In this document: positions 9,501-18,155 of the stretch, one piece after another
Position numbering within the stretch: position 1 is the first letter of the stretch
How the letters are laid out: every line of letters begins with the position of its first letter
Source of the DNA: Fragilaria radians
Taxonomy: Eukaryota > Bacillariophyta > Fragilariophyceae > Fragilariales > Fragilariaceae
Length of the DNA: 18,155 bases
Reading direction: 5' to 3'
Assembly: GCA_900642245.1 (NCBI GenBank)
Contig: CAAAJI010000899.1
Span: forward strand, 1-18,155
Program-made: the position numbers and the translations under genes
The notes under the pieces: generated by a model
The model's database searches: none
What the model was told of the DNA's origin: nothing
Seen by the model: only the letters and a program-made list of their open reading frames with translations

Positions 9501-10518
9501 ACTGAATTCACGAAATCTGGTGGGGGGACGGACAACACAACCGGATCTTGTAGAAACAATTTCATTCTGTTCAATCATGTTGGTATCCTTACCTTGTTCA
9601 TCATCAGTCATCACATTTTCATCATTCTCAATATCATCATTTTCATTATTATTATTTAAAGTAGGTTCATCGGTATTGATACAATCATACACTTCGTTTG
9701 CTTCCATTGAAGTCTCCAAAACATTATTGATGCTGTATATTCCGGCAGCTGGCAGTATTGACATTTGGTCAAAGAACATTCTTTTTAGCCAGATGACATC
9801 ACGGGTAACATGTACACGTTTTGATCTGAGATCCCACATACAATAATTGTTGCTGGCATGTGAATCAGGATTTCCCACATGTGTATCCTCTATCATCAAT
9901 CTTTATTGCCCTTTTATCTTTAAGTTTTACTGTACAAGCTTCTCCCCATGTCCTTAAATTATCATGGAAAGTTGGATTAGGACTGCCCCAATGCTTGTAC
10001 CGAGTGTCTGTGACATCCTGAATGGTTGTTACCATTAATCCATACAACATGGTTGCGGTCCGAAATACTTCCCTCCATAACATATAACAAATTTCTTTGG
10101 GACATTAGCTGAATTCATCATGGCTTGTCCCCTATTTGCAATTGTGTAAAAACCGACTTCAGCCAAGCTATTTTGCTGGGGAGTGTCTCTTCCAGTATTT
10201 CTGTAATCAATATAGTTTTTTGTCTAATCATATATTACTTTGGAGGAAGGAATGCATCTCTATATTGATATCGCGATAGAATTTGATGTGCCAAGCAAGT
10301 GGAGTCTCATTTACCAACATTATTAGCTTGTTATTGACTTTTGAGATTTTTTCACTCTTTTTTCGAGTACCACAAGGAAGTGACGATAGTAGTAGGACAT
10401 TGAGGAACTTTTACTCATCAACTTTGAGGAAATCAAATATTGGGTTGGCATAAAAATAGTTACAACCTAACAATCTTAAAAGAGCATGCCATTCATTATC
10501 AATCCTATAGTAAACTTT
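9501..10518 (-). pseudogene. Copia integrase domain, degenerate
   Basis: The clearest part, about 10220-10080, reads TGRDTPQQNSLAEVGF and includes the Glu of the integrase DDE triad. The frame then shifts by one base near 10083, and LWREVFRTATMLYG to LRTWGEACTVK continues to about 9880. A further small deletion near 9880-9899 shifts it again into VGNPDSH...VHVTRDVIWLK. Upstream (10518-10226) a low-stop frame contains KVDE and FYRDIN at about the places expected for the other two acidic residues. It also has a TAA and a TGA, and I regard that part only as a probable integrase core. An Asn/Asp/Glu-rich linker (about 9690-9590) follows before RT. Confidence 0.75.
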
Positions 10519-10833
10519 TTGGGGATGTTAACGTAGAAAAGCAATTTCAATTGGTCGTTTTACATTCATTGATGATCAAAGATGTGCTTTGAAAAAAAAA
10601 TGTTTGAAAGTTCAATTTGATCTGATTATTTTTCCAATTTATGAAAGAATTAAACATTTTACTGCGTTTCTGATTACCGGAATTTCCTTTACCTTTGGGT
10701 TGAATGTAAGCATGATGTGTTTGGTGAAATTTAGGAAGTGAAAAAGTTTGTGATCCCTTTTTCTATAACTGTAACTTTGTCAGCGCAAGGGTTGTATGTA
10801 AGTAACATGGATGAAACAAATTTCATTGTCCTT
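10519..10833. other. Short spacer between the copia relic and the RRxSW gene
   Basis: AT-rich, with no gag, protease or zinc-knuckle coding and no clear LTR. It must contain the 3' UTR of the minus-strand gene that ends at 10834. The 5' part of the retroelement seems to be missing or too decayed to read. Confidence 0.45.
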
Positions 10834-12636
10834 TTATTCATCATGTCCAATGACAGTCACATCACCAAAGGCAGTAAGCTGAACAAACCCTACATCAGGA
10901 GGAGTGTCCTCTAATGGTTCTAGACATGCCTGCCCTGGATGTGGCATATTTGCATTGGATACTACCACAAGATTGGATGATGTTTTGGGTATCATGTGTC
11001 TAGAACTTCCATTACCTTTTCCCAATATCCAAGATCGACTTTTAGACGTGTGACTACTGGTCCCACTGGTGGTGGATTTATGATCCGAGCCGACACCATC
11101 TTCTTCCATCTCGTCATTCTCATCTCCTTCTATCCAATCTTTTGTGATCCAATTCTTTTGGGGATGACTTAGATCCATAACAAACTTTTGAGAATGTTGC
11201 GATTGTTGCGAATACTGAGTATTTAGTGTCGATGTAGAAATCAGATTTTCTTGACTACAAGATGAATGCCAAGAGGCACGTCGCTGGGCTCGATTCGTGG
11301 ATGTTTCTAGAGTACTATTTTGTGTTGCTGCGTTAGATACTACTGACGGATCTGTTTCTTGGTATCCCTTTTGCGTCGGATCTTCAATCGGCAGACTATT
11401 CAGAGCATACGGCTGTTCGTCTTCGTCATGTGGAACATACTTTGCTTGTTTCTTACAGGTTGAAATAATATCCACGAAAAGCTCTCTTGTACTCCGTTGA
11501 ACCTGATCTACGCTATTATTAGTTTGTTCAGCATAATCCAGATAATTCGTCGTTGATCCGGACCATGATGCACGTCTCTGAGCTCGTGTGGCACCTGATT
11601 GGATATGCTTCGCCATTAAAAGTGAACGTTTGAATTCCTTCTCGGGACACGTATAGTCACTTAAGAGTGCTGGAGCGGAATGTATGGAATCGATTGGCAC
11701 CGTATGCTGTATTGACATCTTCTCTTCTTCCAACTGTACCGAATTGTAGTTTGGGAGGCATTCTGAATTTTCAACGTCGACCAAGGTTTCTTCGTACATG
11801 ACAGTTTTGGAATGTGACAATTTAAAGGATGTGATTACTCCATCTTTTTGTTCTGTGGAGAAATGAGTAGCAGCATGCCACGATGATCGTCGATTCATTC
11901 GTCGCCTGGTCGATGTCGTTGACTGTTGTGGTGGTGCCATTGACTCGTCATGATAAACACCGTGGATTGGTTCCAATGACTGCTCTGGTATATTCCCTTC
12001 CAGATTTAAGGATACGTCAGCAGGAGTCTCAACTTCGGTAGGATTCAAAAGCTTGTCGTTTTTCAATATCCCGGCGTCATCGTCTGGATACGTCGGAGAC
12101 ACTGCTCCACTCCAAGAGGATCGTCTTGTCATTTGTCGATGAATAGAAATTTCGTTTTTAGATGGAAACGCAGATGTATCTGGAATATCCTTGGACAGTT
12201 TTTTCTTTCGGGACTTTTTTTTCTTTTTTTCGATAGTTGGTTTGTTTTCATTGGAATCACTAGCATACTCATCTCCCGAAAGACCACAAATACTAGTATC
12301 CGAATCCGATTGAGACGATACTGAAAAGGAATGGCTATTGGATCGTAAAAATGTCCCCAAGGGTATAGTAGTATTTGACTTGGATTCTAGACTCACTATA
12401 AAATTTCCATAGTCCTTCTGAGAACCATGTATATCATCATCGGTTGGTTCCCATGAGCCATTCGATGGCAATGCGGAACATGATGACCGTCGACGTGCCT
12501 TTGGACGTGATGGTGGTATCGCAACACAGTTGCTATTCATCCGTTCTTTCGTAGACTCTTCGCTTGTCATGGTATCAAAAAGTATTGGTTGTGTGGACCA
12601 TCCATTTGTAGTAGTACTATTCGACAATCCCGTCAT
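10834..12636 (-). CDS. RRxSW-repeat protein A (600 aa), unknown function
   Basis: Single exon. The ATG is the first in frame after a TAG at 12684-12682. No known domain, signal peptide or membrane segment; the protein is Ser/Thr/Asn-rich and probably mostly disordered. It has four RRxSW motifs (RRSSW 171-175 and 249-253, RRASW 354-358 and 452-456) and a related RRRSSCS at 48-54. RRxS fits basophilic kinases such as PKA or CaMK; the Trp after Ser is unusual and conserved. A Lys-rich tract (EKKKKKSRKKK, about 136-146) may be a nuclear signal. Other blocks are shared with the paralogue at 15023: LGTFLRSNS and SDTSIC (93-117), DGVITSFKLS (265-274), FVMDL (485-489), SRSWILGK (533-540), VVVSNANMP (557-565) and VQLTAFGDVT (585-594). 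It is likely a phosphorylated regulatory or scaffold protein, which is inference only. It is transcribed divergently from the paralogue. Confidence 0.88.
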   Translation of the reverse strand: MTGLSNSTTTNGWSTQPILFDTMTSEESTKERMNSNCVAIPPSRPKARRRSSCSALPSNGSWEPTDDDIHGSQKDYGNFIVSLESKSNTTIPLGTFLRSNSHSFSVSSQSDSDTSICGLSGDEYASDSNENKPTIEKKKKKSRKKKLSKDIPDTSAFPSKNEISIHRQMTRRSSWSGAVSPTYPDDDAGILKNDKLLNPTEVETPADVSLNLEGNIPEQSLEPIHGVYHDESMAPPQQSTTSTRRRMNRRSSWHAATHFSTEQKDGVITSFKLSHSKTVMYEETLVDVENSECLPNYNSVQLEEEKMSIQHTVPIDSIHSAPALLSDYTCPEKEFKRSLLMAKHIQSGATRAQRRASWSGSTTNYLDYAEQTNNSVDQVQRSTRELFVDIISTCKKQAKYVPHDEDEQPYALNSLPIEDPTQKGYQETDPSVVSNAATQNSTLETSTNRAQRRASWHSSCSQENLISTSTLNTQYSQQSQHSQKFVMDLSHPQKNWITKDWIEGDENDEMEEDGVGSDHKSTTSGTSSHTSKSRSWILGKGNGSSRHMIPKTSSNLVVVSNANMPHPGQACLEPLEDTPPDVGFVQLTAFGDVTVIGHDE

Positions 12637-12754
12637 CCGTCTTCTTTTAGGTGCTTTTGGATTTCTTGAATTTGACTCTGTCTAAATGAATGTCTTGTCG
12701 CTTAAGTTTTTATTTAATTTTAAGAGATTTTATGTCACCTTTCGAATTCCATAC

Positions 12755-12838
12755 CATTCCAAGTGGCGAGGTCATGTCGTTTACTCATTTGTCTTTATAC
12801 ACGTTGTCATCATTCCAAATTGGGAGGTCATGTCGTTT
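12755..12838. promoter_or_regulatory. Pair of 28-bp direct repeats upstream of RRxSW gene A
   Basis: 12755-12782 and 12811-12838 match at 25 of 28 positions, both starting CATTCCAA and ending GAGGTCATGTCGTTT, with a 56-bp period. They lie about 120-200 bp upstream of the start codon of the minus-strand gene, where promoter elements would sit. Read towards that gene, both contain ATGACCTC. The same octamer lies at 14900-14907, about 115 bp upstream of the paralogue. A regulatory role is inference. Confidence 0.5.
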
Positions 12839-12945
12839 TCTAAAATTCTAAAGTAGACACCTAAACAACTGAACGTCATGGAAAGTCATTCCCACAACAC
12901 ATCTAATCAAGAAACGTGGTATTTTGAATCGTCACTTACATTCCC

Positions 12946-12978
12946 GTCTTACGTCGGGTCCGAAAACTGACGTAAGAC
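12946..12978. promoter_or_regulatory. Perfect 10-bp inverted repeat with ACGT cores
   Basis: GTCTTACGTC at 12946-12955 and its exact reverse complement GACGTAAGAC at 12969-12978, separated by 13 bp, about 310 bp upstream of RRxSW gene A. The right arm, with the preceding base, gives TGACGTAA, a bZIP (CRE/ATF-like) type site. TGACGT-type elements are known CO2/cAMP-responsive sites in the diatom PtCA1 promoter. A paired bZIP binding site is a reasonable guess; a transcribed hairpin is the alternative. Confidence 0.45.
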
Positions 12979-15022
12979 CATCAAAATGAATTCGGGATTG
13001 AGGTTTTTATGAATCACAAATACCAAATCCAACGAACTTGTATTCTAACAGCCAATCCCAAAATGATGATAATGATAAGAGTGAATATCATGTACTTTAC
13101 ATTGTTGGCAATTCTGCATGAAAATGAAATACCTGGGTTTCAAATTTAAAATTTTCTATGTATGACTTTTGGGAAGCACGTAGAAAAAAACGTGATGATG
13201 TATCTGCGTCTTCCCTCACCATTGCGTTTGCAAAAGTTGGGATAATCAGTTTGACAAGATCAAAAGTAATTGACTAGAGATGCTTCATTGTGGTACAGTA
13301 GTATTATTGCTATTGGTATAGGCAAAGAGGGAAAATCTTGAATGGAGTTGTAAGAATAACACTCTTTAATGGTGATCTAAGCATGCATGAAAAAACGGTA
13401 GAACACTTCTAAGAATCTGGAGGAAAGTTAAACTAGAACTATGAATTTATAATGGTTGGAAACTAAACACTCTTACATGTATATATAAAAGACGATTTTG
13501 AAAGTACGTTTGGAAATAATGAGGCAATCAAGCCGATAAATCATGGAATGAATCCAAACCATGCTAGTAGGAGGAATGAAATATTCTGTTATCAAATTGA
13601 AGTACATGCTGAGATTCCATAGAAAGTTTCCTCTCATTGTGAGCATCCATTTGGCAAACATTTTCTAAAGTGCCAATTGCAAACATGTTTTAACGAAGTA
13701 TTCCTGAAACATTCCATCATGTCATGACCAAGGTTACTCTATGACTTTTTATATTTTCAAATAAAAAATTATCATTGATTTCGAAATTCAGTCATTCAAA
13801 CAATGTTTGACGCCCTCAACAATAATAATACTGAAAAAGAATTTGAGAATAATTTGTTCAATAATTTTATCACACGTGATGACATATATTTTTTGTGGGT
13901 AATGTGAATAGTTTCAAAAGGAAAATCTTGCGCACCAAACACATCAACTCTGAATCGTATGTTATCTAGTCTGCTTTAGTGACCTCCGTGAAATCACTAC
14001 CTGCTACAACTACAAACGTTTGCTCTACTACACGTGGATAGGCCCGTACCGCGTTTGCTACGTCAGGTCTTGAATGCTTTCTAATAAATATTCCTAATTC
14101 AAATTAAAATCTCAAGTAAATTATTGCAATCCATAGTTTTAATTTAATTTTTCTGGCCTCGCAATTTGAAAACAAGGTGTTTCAGCTGTTGCATAATTGT
14201 ACAAATTTAAATCTATATGGCTTCAAATTTCTCAATTCTCATATCTGTTTGCTCATTCTACAAGTATTTAAAGATCAAATAACCTCGCATCCATGCAATT
14301 TTGCTGTCAATTTTGGATTGATTTCTCAACAATATCCTAATCTACTACTATGTAGTACATGAAAATGAAAATTTTGTCACTTATTGCTTCCTGGATTATG
14401 CTTTTGATTTCCCTACATCAACTTTAGCCACGATGCTATCTTTTCAACGTGATTTTTATGTTTCAAATATTAATTGCGCGCTTTTGCCATCTCGCAAACC
14501 TGTTAGCTCAATTACTGTAACTGTTAGCTTATTTATGAACATGTGAGAGACATTCTAATATATGATGAATGCTGAATTCAGTACGATATACATCTAGGTG
14601 CATTAGAGATGACATACCAATTGTTATAAAATGCGTATCCATATGTTTTGTAGTATCGTCAGAATCCAAGGCAAGATACATCAAATCAAATAGTTGTTTA
14701 CGTTAACAAAGATGACTTCCAAGACCTTAAAAGGTGAACTTTGAATTCAGAAATGCACACTTAACGTAAATGCTTCCTTCGAGTATTTGTCTTCAATGTG
14801 ACATTATGTCTCCTACAAAACACGAATCCTAAAATATTCTTATCTCCTTCGATGAGAATTCTTGTATCCATTTTTGGGGCCGTGCAGTGGTTCCCCATAA
14901 TGACCTCAAGGTAGTAGAAGTACATTTTTTTCGGTATTATCGTGGACTAGTGTACAAAACATATTGATCGAGAGACACTACATTGGTTGCAATAAATATC
15001 CATTTTTCGTCTCCAATAATTA
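12979..15022. other. Spacer between the divergent RRxSW genes
   Basis: About 2 kb, AT-rich, with stops in all frames. Apart from a small copia-like fragment at 13966-14079 and the ATGACCTC octamer at 14900-14907, I see no gene. The right end must hold the promoter and 5' UTR of RRxSW gene B. Several ORFs of about 60 codons here have no recognisable content. Confidence 0.5.
13966..14079 (-). pseudogene. Small copia-like polyprotein fragment
   Basis: The minus strand reads KHSRPDVANAVRAYPRVVEQ and continues to a TAG at 13968-13966. The RPDxxNAVR string is typical of the segment between RT and RNase H in copia proteins; the relic at 7575-10518 has the equivalent SKPEISNAV. The patch is visibly more GC-rich than its surroundings. 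No other part of an element is recognisable on either side, so it is a small leftover or a chance resemblance. The rest of the frame gives no further match. Confidence 0.4.
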
Positions 15023-16303
15023 ATGAATAGCCTTACAGACTGTGGAGATCAACTATCCTCCAACGACGATTTCCAACTTGGTTCGTACTTGCGCTTTCAC
15101 AATTCCATTGCAGGGTCAACTATGTCGCTTTCAGACACCAGCATTTGCGACATATCCAGCGTTGCTACGCCTGTTGACCAGATTTGTGACCAAAAACAGT
15201 GCGAATTATCACCACCTTTGGAAATGATATCGTTTAAGAAATCCGGAGTTGTTGCCATGGACCATATGGATATGGTGACCACTACGAAGAAACTTGAAGA
15301 ACCATTACAAATGGAAATTCGTAAAAAGAAGAAAGAAAAGAAGAAGAAGAAAGATGCCAAGAAGGAGGGTCGGTCACAATCTAAGCGACGCATGCAGCGA
15401 CGGTCATCTTGGACTGCATCTCATTACAACCATGACGCCGAAGAAGAAACCCATAATCATGTACCTATAGAGGTTTTCTCTACTTCCCTTGATGTAGACA
15501 CGCCGTCCGAGCAGTATCGTGAATTTCAGAGTGATCATCTGACGTTTAGACAAAATCAAAGGAAAAGTCGATCCATAGGTTATTTTTCATCATACCTGGA
15601 CAATAATAATGATGATGATGATGATGGTGTGATTCGATGTTTTAAATCATCCTATTCTAATGAATCATCACTAATGTTTGAAGAACAATCTTCAAAAAGT
15701 GAATATCAAGTAGAAACCTTCCATTCGAACGAGCTGATGCAATCATCAGTTGTTGCAAATCATGAAACATACCCAGATGTCCAGGCTGAGTCTCAAAAAT
15801 GGTACAAAAGTGACATTAAATTTCTCTCGGAACGAAACACTTCATACACACAAATCACAATTGATGATGAAGTGGGAAAAGGGGATGACAAACCGATTGT
15901 TCCCGAAGAACAGAAGAAAATGAAGCGGCGTAATTCTTGGCACTCCTCGATTCAAAATCCCCAGGAGACATCGTCTTCAAGGGTAAACAATACTATTATG
16001 AACTCCTCTCATCGGTCATTAACGTATGTCATCGATCTCAAGGCAAGGGATAAGGTTTGGGTTGCAAAAGACTCCCAAGAGTTGGATAATCTTCCAACAT
16101 TTCAAGAAAAGAAGGAAGGGAAATCATGGTTTGGGAAAAGTCGTTCCGGGCATATTGAAACTTCACCTGACATAGTTATTGTGTCTAGTGCAAATATGCC
16201 GCAGGACACAGAAGCAGCATCCATCAATTCCTTGGAGCATGGTCTTACATGCGTACAACTTACGGCATTTGGTGATGTAACAACCATTACATATGAACCC
16301 TAA
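15023..16303 (+). CDS. RRxSW-repeat protein B (426 aa), paralogue of the 10834-12636 gene
   Basis: Single exon. ATG at 15023 follows an in-frame TAA at 15017-15019, which fixes the start. Layout matches the divergent paralogue in the same order: LGSYLR and SDTSIC (19-42), a Lys-rich tract (RKKKKEKKKKKDAKK, 100-114), RRSSW (126-130), DGVIRCFKSS (201-210), RRNSW (302-306), YVIDL (335-339), GKSWFGKSRSG (366-376), IVIVSSANMP (384-393) and VQLTAFGDVT (411-420). It has two perfect RRxSW motifs; at 179-190 a decayed version (RKSRSIGYFSS) occupies the place of paralogue A's second RRSSW. An Asn/Asp run (194-201) comes from a short AAT/GAT repeat. No signal or membrane segment; probably disordered. 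A basophilic-kinase substrate or scaffold is inferred from RRxS. Function unknown. Confidence 0.87.
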   Translation: MNSLTDCGDQLSSNDDFQLGSYLRFHNSIAGSTMSLSDTSICDISSVATPVDQICDQKQCELSPPLEMISFKKSGVVAMDHMDMVTTTKKLEEPLQMEIRKKKKEKKKKKDAKKEGRSQSKRRMQRRSSWTASHYNHDAEEETHNHVPIEVFSTSLDVDTPSEQYREFQSDHLTFRQNQRKSRSIGYFSSYLDNNNDDDDDGVIRCFKSSYSNESSLMFEEQSSKSEYQVETFHSNELMQSSVVANHETYPDVQAESQKWYKSDIKFLSERNTSYTQITIDDEVGKGDDKPIVPEEQKKMKRRNSWHSSIQNPQETSSSRVNNTIMNSSHRSLTYVIDLKARDKVWVAKDSQELDNLPTFQEKKEGKSWFGKSRSGHIETSPDIVIVSSANMPQDTEAASINSLEHGLTCVQLTAFGDVTTITYEP

Positions 16304-17666
16304 AAATACTACCTTCCTAAGAAGAAAAGCTAGGATCTTACAGGGTATGAAATAACTTAACATAAAGTGTAATTGTTTTTGTTCTGTTGAAGACAATCAC
16401 TTCCTCAATTGAATATCCTTTCACCTTAGTCATACTACATCCTTGCAAAGGGATAGCTTGTAAAGAAAAGATTTGGGCCATCACTGAAGAAAAAAGTATA
16501 GAATTGGCAATCAGCAAAGAAAAAGAGGGCAGCACAAGGAAAGAAATAACGATTTACGATAGACGAGGGAGCATCATACTTTCATTGGTGACTCAATTTC
16601 ATCATAAATTTTTTGGTAATAGCTGAATGATTAGTGGGCAAGTATGGATATTTAAGACTCATTACTGAGTTTTCTGCTCTTCCAAGATATAATGGGATCC
16701 ACATTTTTGAGATTTGGTATCATTTTATTTCAGGTGCGTAGCAAATTATTATAATGGCCAATGTTATATTGCTGGCTTGATTTGCGCAACAGCAGAGCTG
16801 TGCTTTCCCATTATACAGCAGAGTTGGATATTTGTTGGGAAATTGGATTTTCTTTCTATTTTCACTATCCACATCAGTAGACTTGGAACAAAATTTAGTC
16901 ATCTAAATGATGGTGGTAAAGTCTATATACACAACAAGGAACAGTGACACGGCTTTAAAAGTCACCACATTGCAAATGATGTTGCAAAACAAAATGATCA
17001 ACTATTTTTTATTTACTATAAAAAGTAGTACTGGCTGCTAAAAATTAATGCAACGGTCATATGGCAAAAAAGTGTATGCAATAATGCAAAAATCTTCATT
17101 TATTAGCAAGTATTCAACTCTTATTAGTCCCAAGTGAGATTAGGCCAGAAGCCAATCCACAAAGTTTCACAGCATCTTGGTAACTTGATTTGAGTATCTG
17201 GGCTGCATGTGTTGTATTGTATTCTACAATAACAAATAATGCAGCTTTTGGAAACCACATGACTCGCATGTTATCTTTGACTGCTATTTATTTGGAATCA
17301 AAGCAGGAATGAATGTTTAATCCATGCCCATAAAATCAACTACTTTTACTTTAGAAAGCCAATCCACATATATATTCAACAAAAAATAATTCTCAGTGAA
17401 ATGATGGATTGAAAAAGGGAGCTTGGATTAAGATAATGGAGCAGGCAAAATCTGCGTGACAGTCACTGTATACGAAGCTGACTCTTCGTGTTAAATTTCA
17501 TGGTAACGAATGGCAACTAGAAGAGTTAGAGTATATATATATATACAGATATGTATTACTTACTGTATAATATTTTAAGTTTTTTCCTGACGTCGTCTTC
17601 TTGAAGGGGGTAATGCCTGTGCACATTTAGACAGTACTTTTTGGACAACAACAACATGACAACTGT
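16304..17666. other. Spacer with no supported gene
   Basis: AT-rich. Holds the 3' UTR of RRxSW gene B and the promoter of the gene at 17667. Small items: a (TA)7 tract at 17532-17545, and an 11-bp palindrome GTGACAGTCAC at 17456-17466, about 200 bp upstream of that gene. A frame of about 79 codons at 16387-16626 lacks an ATG at its start and has no recognisable motif. No RNA gene or transposon protein seen. Confidence 0.45.
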
Positions 17667-18155
17667 ATGGCGGGGACTACAAGCATGATGAAAGAATCTC
17701 AAAAAGAGGAAGAGAATAATCGAAATAATGATACGAGCTTTAGTCAAATGGAAGCATGGACTGAGGCAGCCACAAAGACGTCGTCTTTACGACATTTGTC
17801 TCCTGAGGATCGATTTGCGAACCTTCAAAGTCTACAAAGGAAGGTATCCAAGGTTATTCCTATGGAGAATACGGTATTCGATTTTGATGATCGTCAATCT
17901 TTCGTTTCTGCATTGACTATGGGTACAAATCGTCCAAAGACTCGTTTTAATCTCATCTCGACCAGTAATCAGTCACAAAAACAATCTCCGGAGGATATCA
18001 TTCACAACACTCCTCCTCGTCCTGGCGCTAATAATCAGTCACAATCGGGACCTATATCACCCGCAGGATCCAAACAAAAGCAACAACAGATTAGTAAAAA
18101 ACTGTCAATTTCATCAGAAGCGTCATCCAAGCCACCCATTATGGAATGTCCCAAT
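17667..18155 (+). CDS. Unrecognised Ser/Gln-rich protein, N-terminal 163 aa (3'-partial)
   Basis: The frame opens at ATG 17667, the first Met after an in-frame TAG at 17628-17630, and stays open to the last base. Further Met codons at 17685 and 17688 could also serve as starts. Residues 1-60 are polar with an acidic/Asn stretch (KEEENNRNN) and a short possibly helical part (LSPEDRFANLQSLQRKVSKV, 44-63). Next come VFDFDDRQSFVSALTMG (70-86) and a long disordered-looking region rich in Ser, Gln, Asn and Pro (100-163), with NQSQ twice and KQKQQQ. No RRxSW motif occurs in the visible part. Coding is supported by 163 codons without a stop and by a consistent low-complexity composition. No family recognised; the C-terminus lies outside the window. 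Confidence 0.7.
   Translation, partial: MAGTTSMMKESQKEEENNRNNDTSFSQMEAWTEAATKTSSLRHLSPEDRFANLQSLQRKVSKVIPMENTVFDFDDRQSFVSALTMGTNRPKTRFNLISTSNQSQKQSPEDIIHNTPPRPGANNQSQSGPISPAGSKQKQQQISKKLSISSEASSKPPIMECPN

Larger units (their letters stand above)
7575..10518 (-). mobile_element. Degenerate Ty1/copia retrotransposon (CoDi-like), pol relic
   Basis: On the minus strand, in the copia order, come integrase remnants, an acidic linker, RVT_2-type reverse transcriptase and RNase H, ending at TGA 7577-7575. Diagnostic pieces are RDTPQQNSLAE (integrase), RVHVTRDVIWLKRMFF, TTTWAMKKKASG, TIYGLKQSAQAFW and CLSWVDNFLFLG (RT), and LDYAKD, RHSVSGYSV and SDLFTKNL (RNase H). The element carries at least three or four frameshifts and several in-frame stops. 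No gag, zinc knuckle or protease was recognised, and I could not find a flanking LTR pair. A second element interrupts it at 7908-8188. It is dead, and probably truncated at its 5' end. Outer limits are approximate. Confidence 0.9.

Noticed and set aside
16387..16626. 79-codon plus-strand frame after RRxSW gene B
   Set aside because: No ATG at its start, no motif, and it lies in the 3' flank of gene B.
1..18155. CRISPR arrays, bacterial operons or tRNA/rRNA genes
   Set aside because: No regularly spaced repeats with unique spacers, no tRNA-like cloverleaf or rRNA sequence recognised by eye; gene structure is eukaryotic.

Overview
The window looks like nuclear DNA of a diatom or a close stramenopile. 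It is AT-rich with long non-coding spacers. It carries a modular secreted-type LRR protein of the kind common in diatoms, a Ser/Thr kinase split by a 66-nt GT-AG intron, and a decayed Ty1/copia retroelement whose protein resembles the CoDi-type elements of diatoms. The species cannot be named from the sequence alone.

Layout: (1) 1-3197 (+) is the 3' part of a large LRR protein built from repeated ~370-385-residue modules. Each module has an LRRNT-like cap, plant-type LRRs and a CCxCC cysteine cluster. The frame is broken once, near 2394-2411. (2) 3198-6009 is spacer, holding one small open frame with a signal-peptide-like start (3610-3780) and a 12-nt minisatellite (3953-4036). (3) 6010-7332 (-) is a two-exon protein kinase. 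(4) 7575 to about 10518 (-) is a copia pol relic (integrase, RT, RNase H) with frameshifts, stops and changed catalytic residues. Its RNase H domain is split by a 281-bp TG...CA element with a 5-bp target duplication, best read as a solo LTR. (5) 10834-12636 (-) and 15023-16303 (+) are divergent, head-to-head paralogues of unknown function. They carry repeated RRxSW motifs, a Lys-rich tract and a shared C-terminal block ending in VQLTAFGDVT. Between them lie a pair of 28-bp direct repeats, a 10-bp inverted repeat with an ACGT core, and a second small copia fragment. (6) 17667-18155 (+) is the N-terminal part of an unrecognised Ser/Gln-rich protein that runs off the window.

How the genes work together: no operon-like logic is expected here. 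The most interesting unit is the RRxSW paralogue pair. RRxS is the classical target of basophilic kinases, so these look like multi-site phosphorylation or docking proteins. Whether the neighbouring kinase has anything to do with them is unknown.
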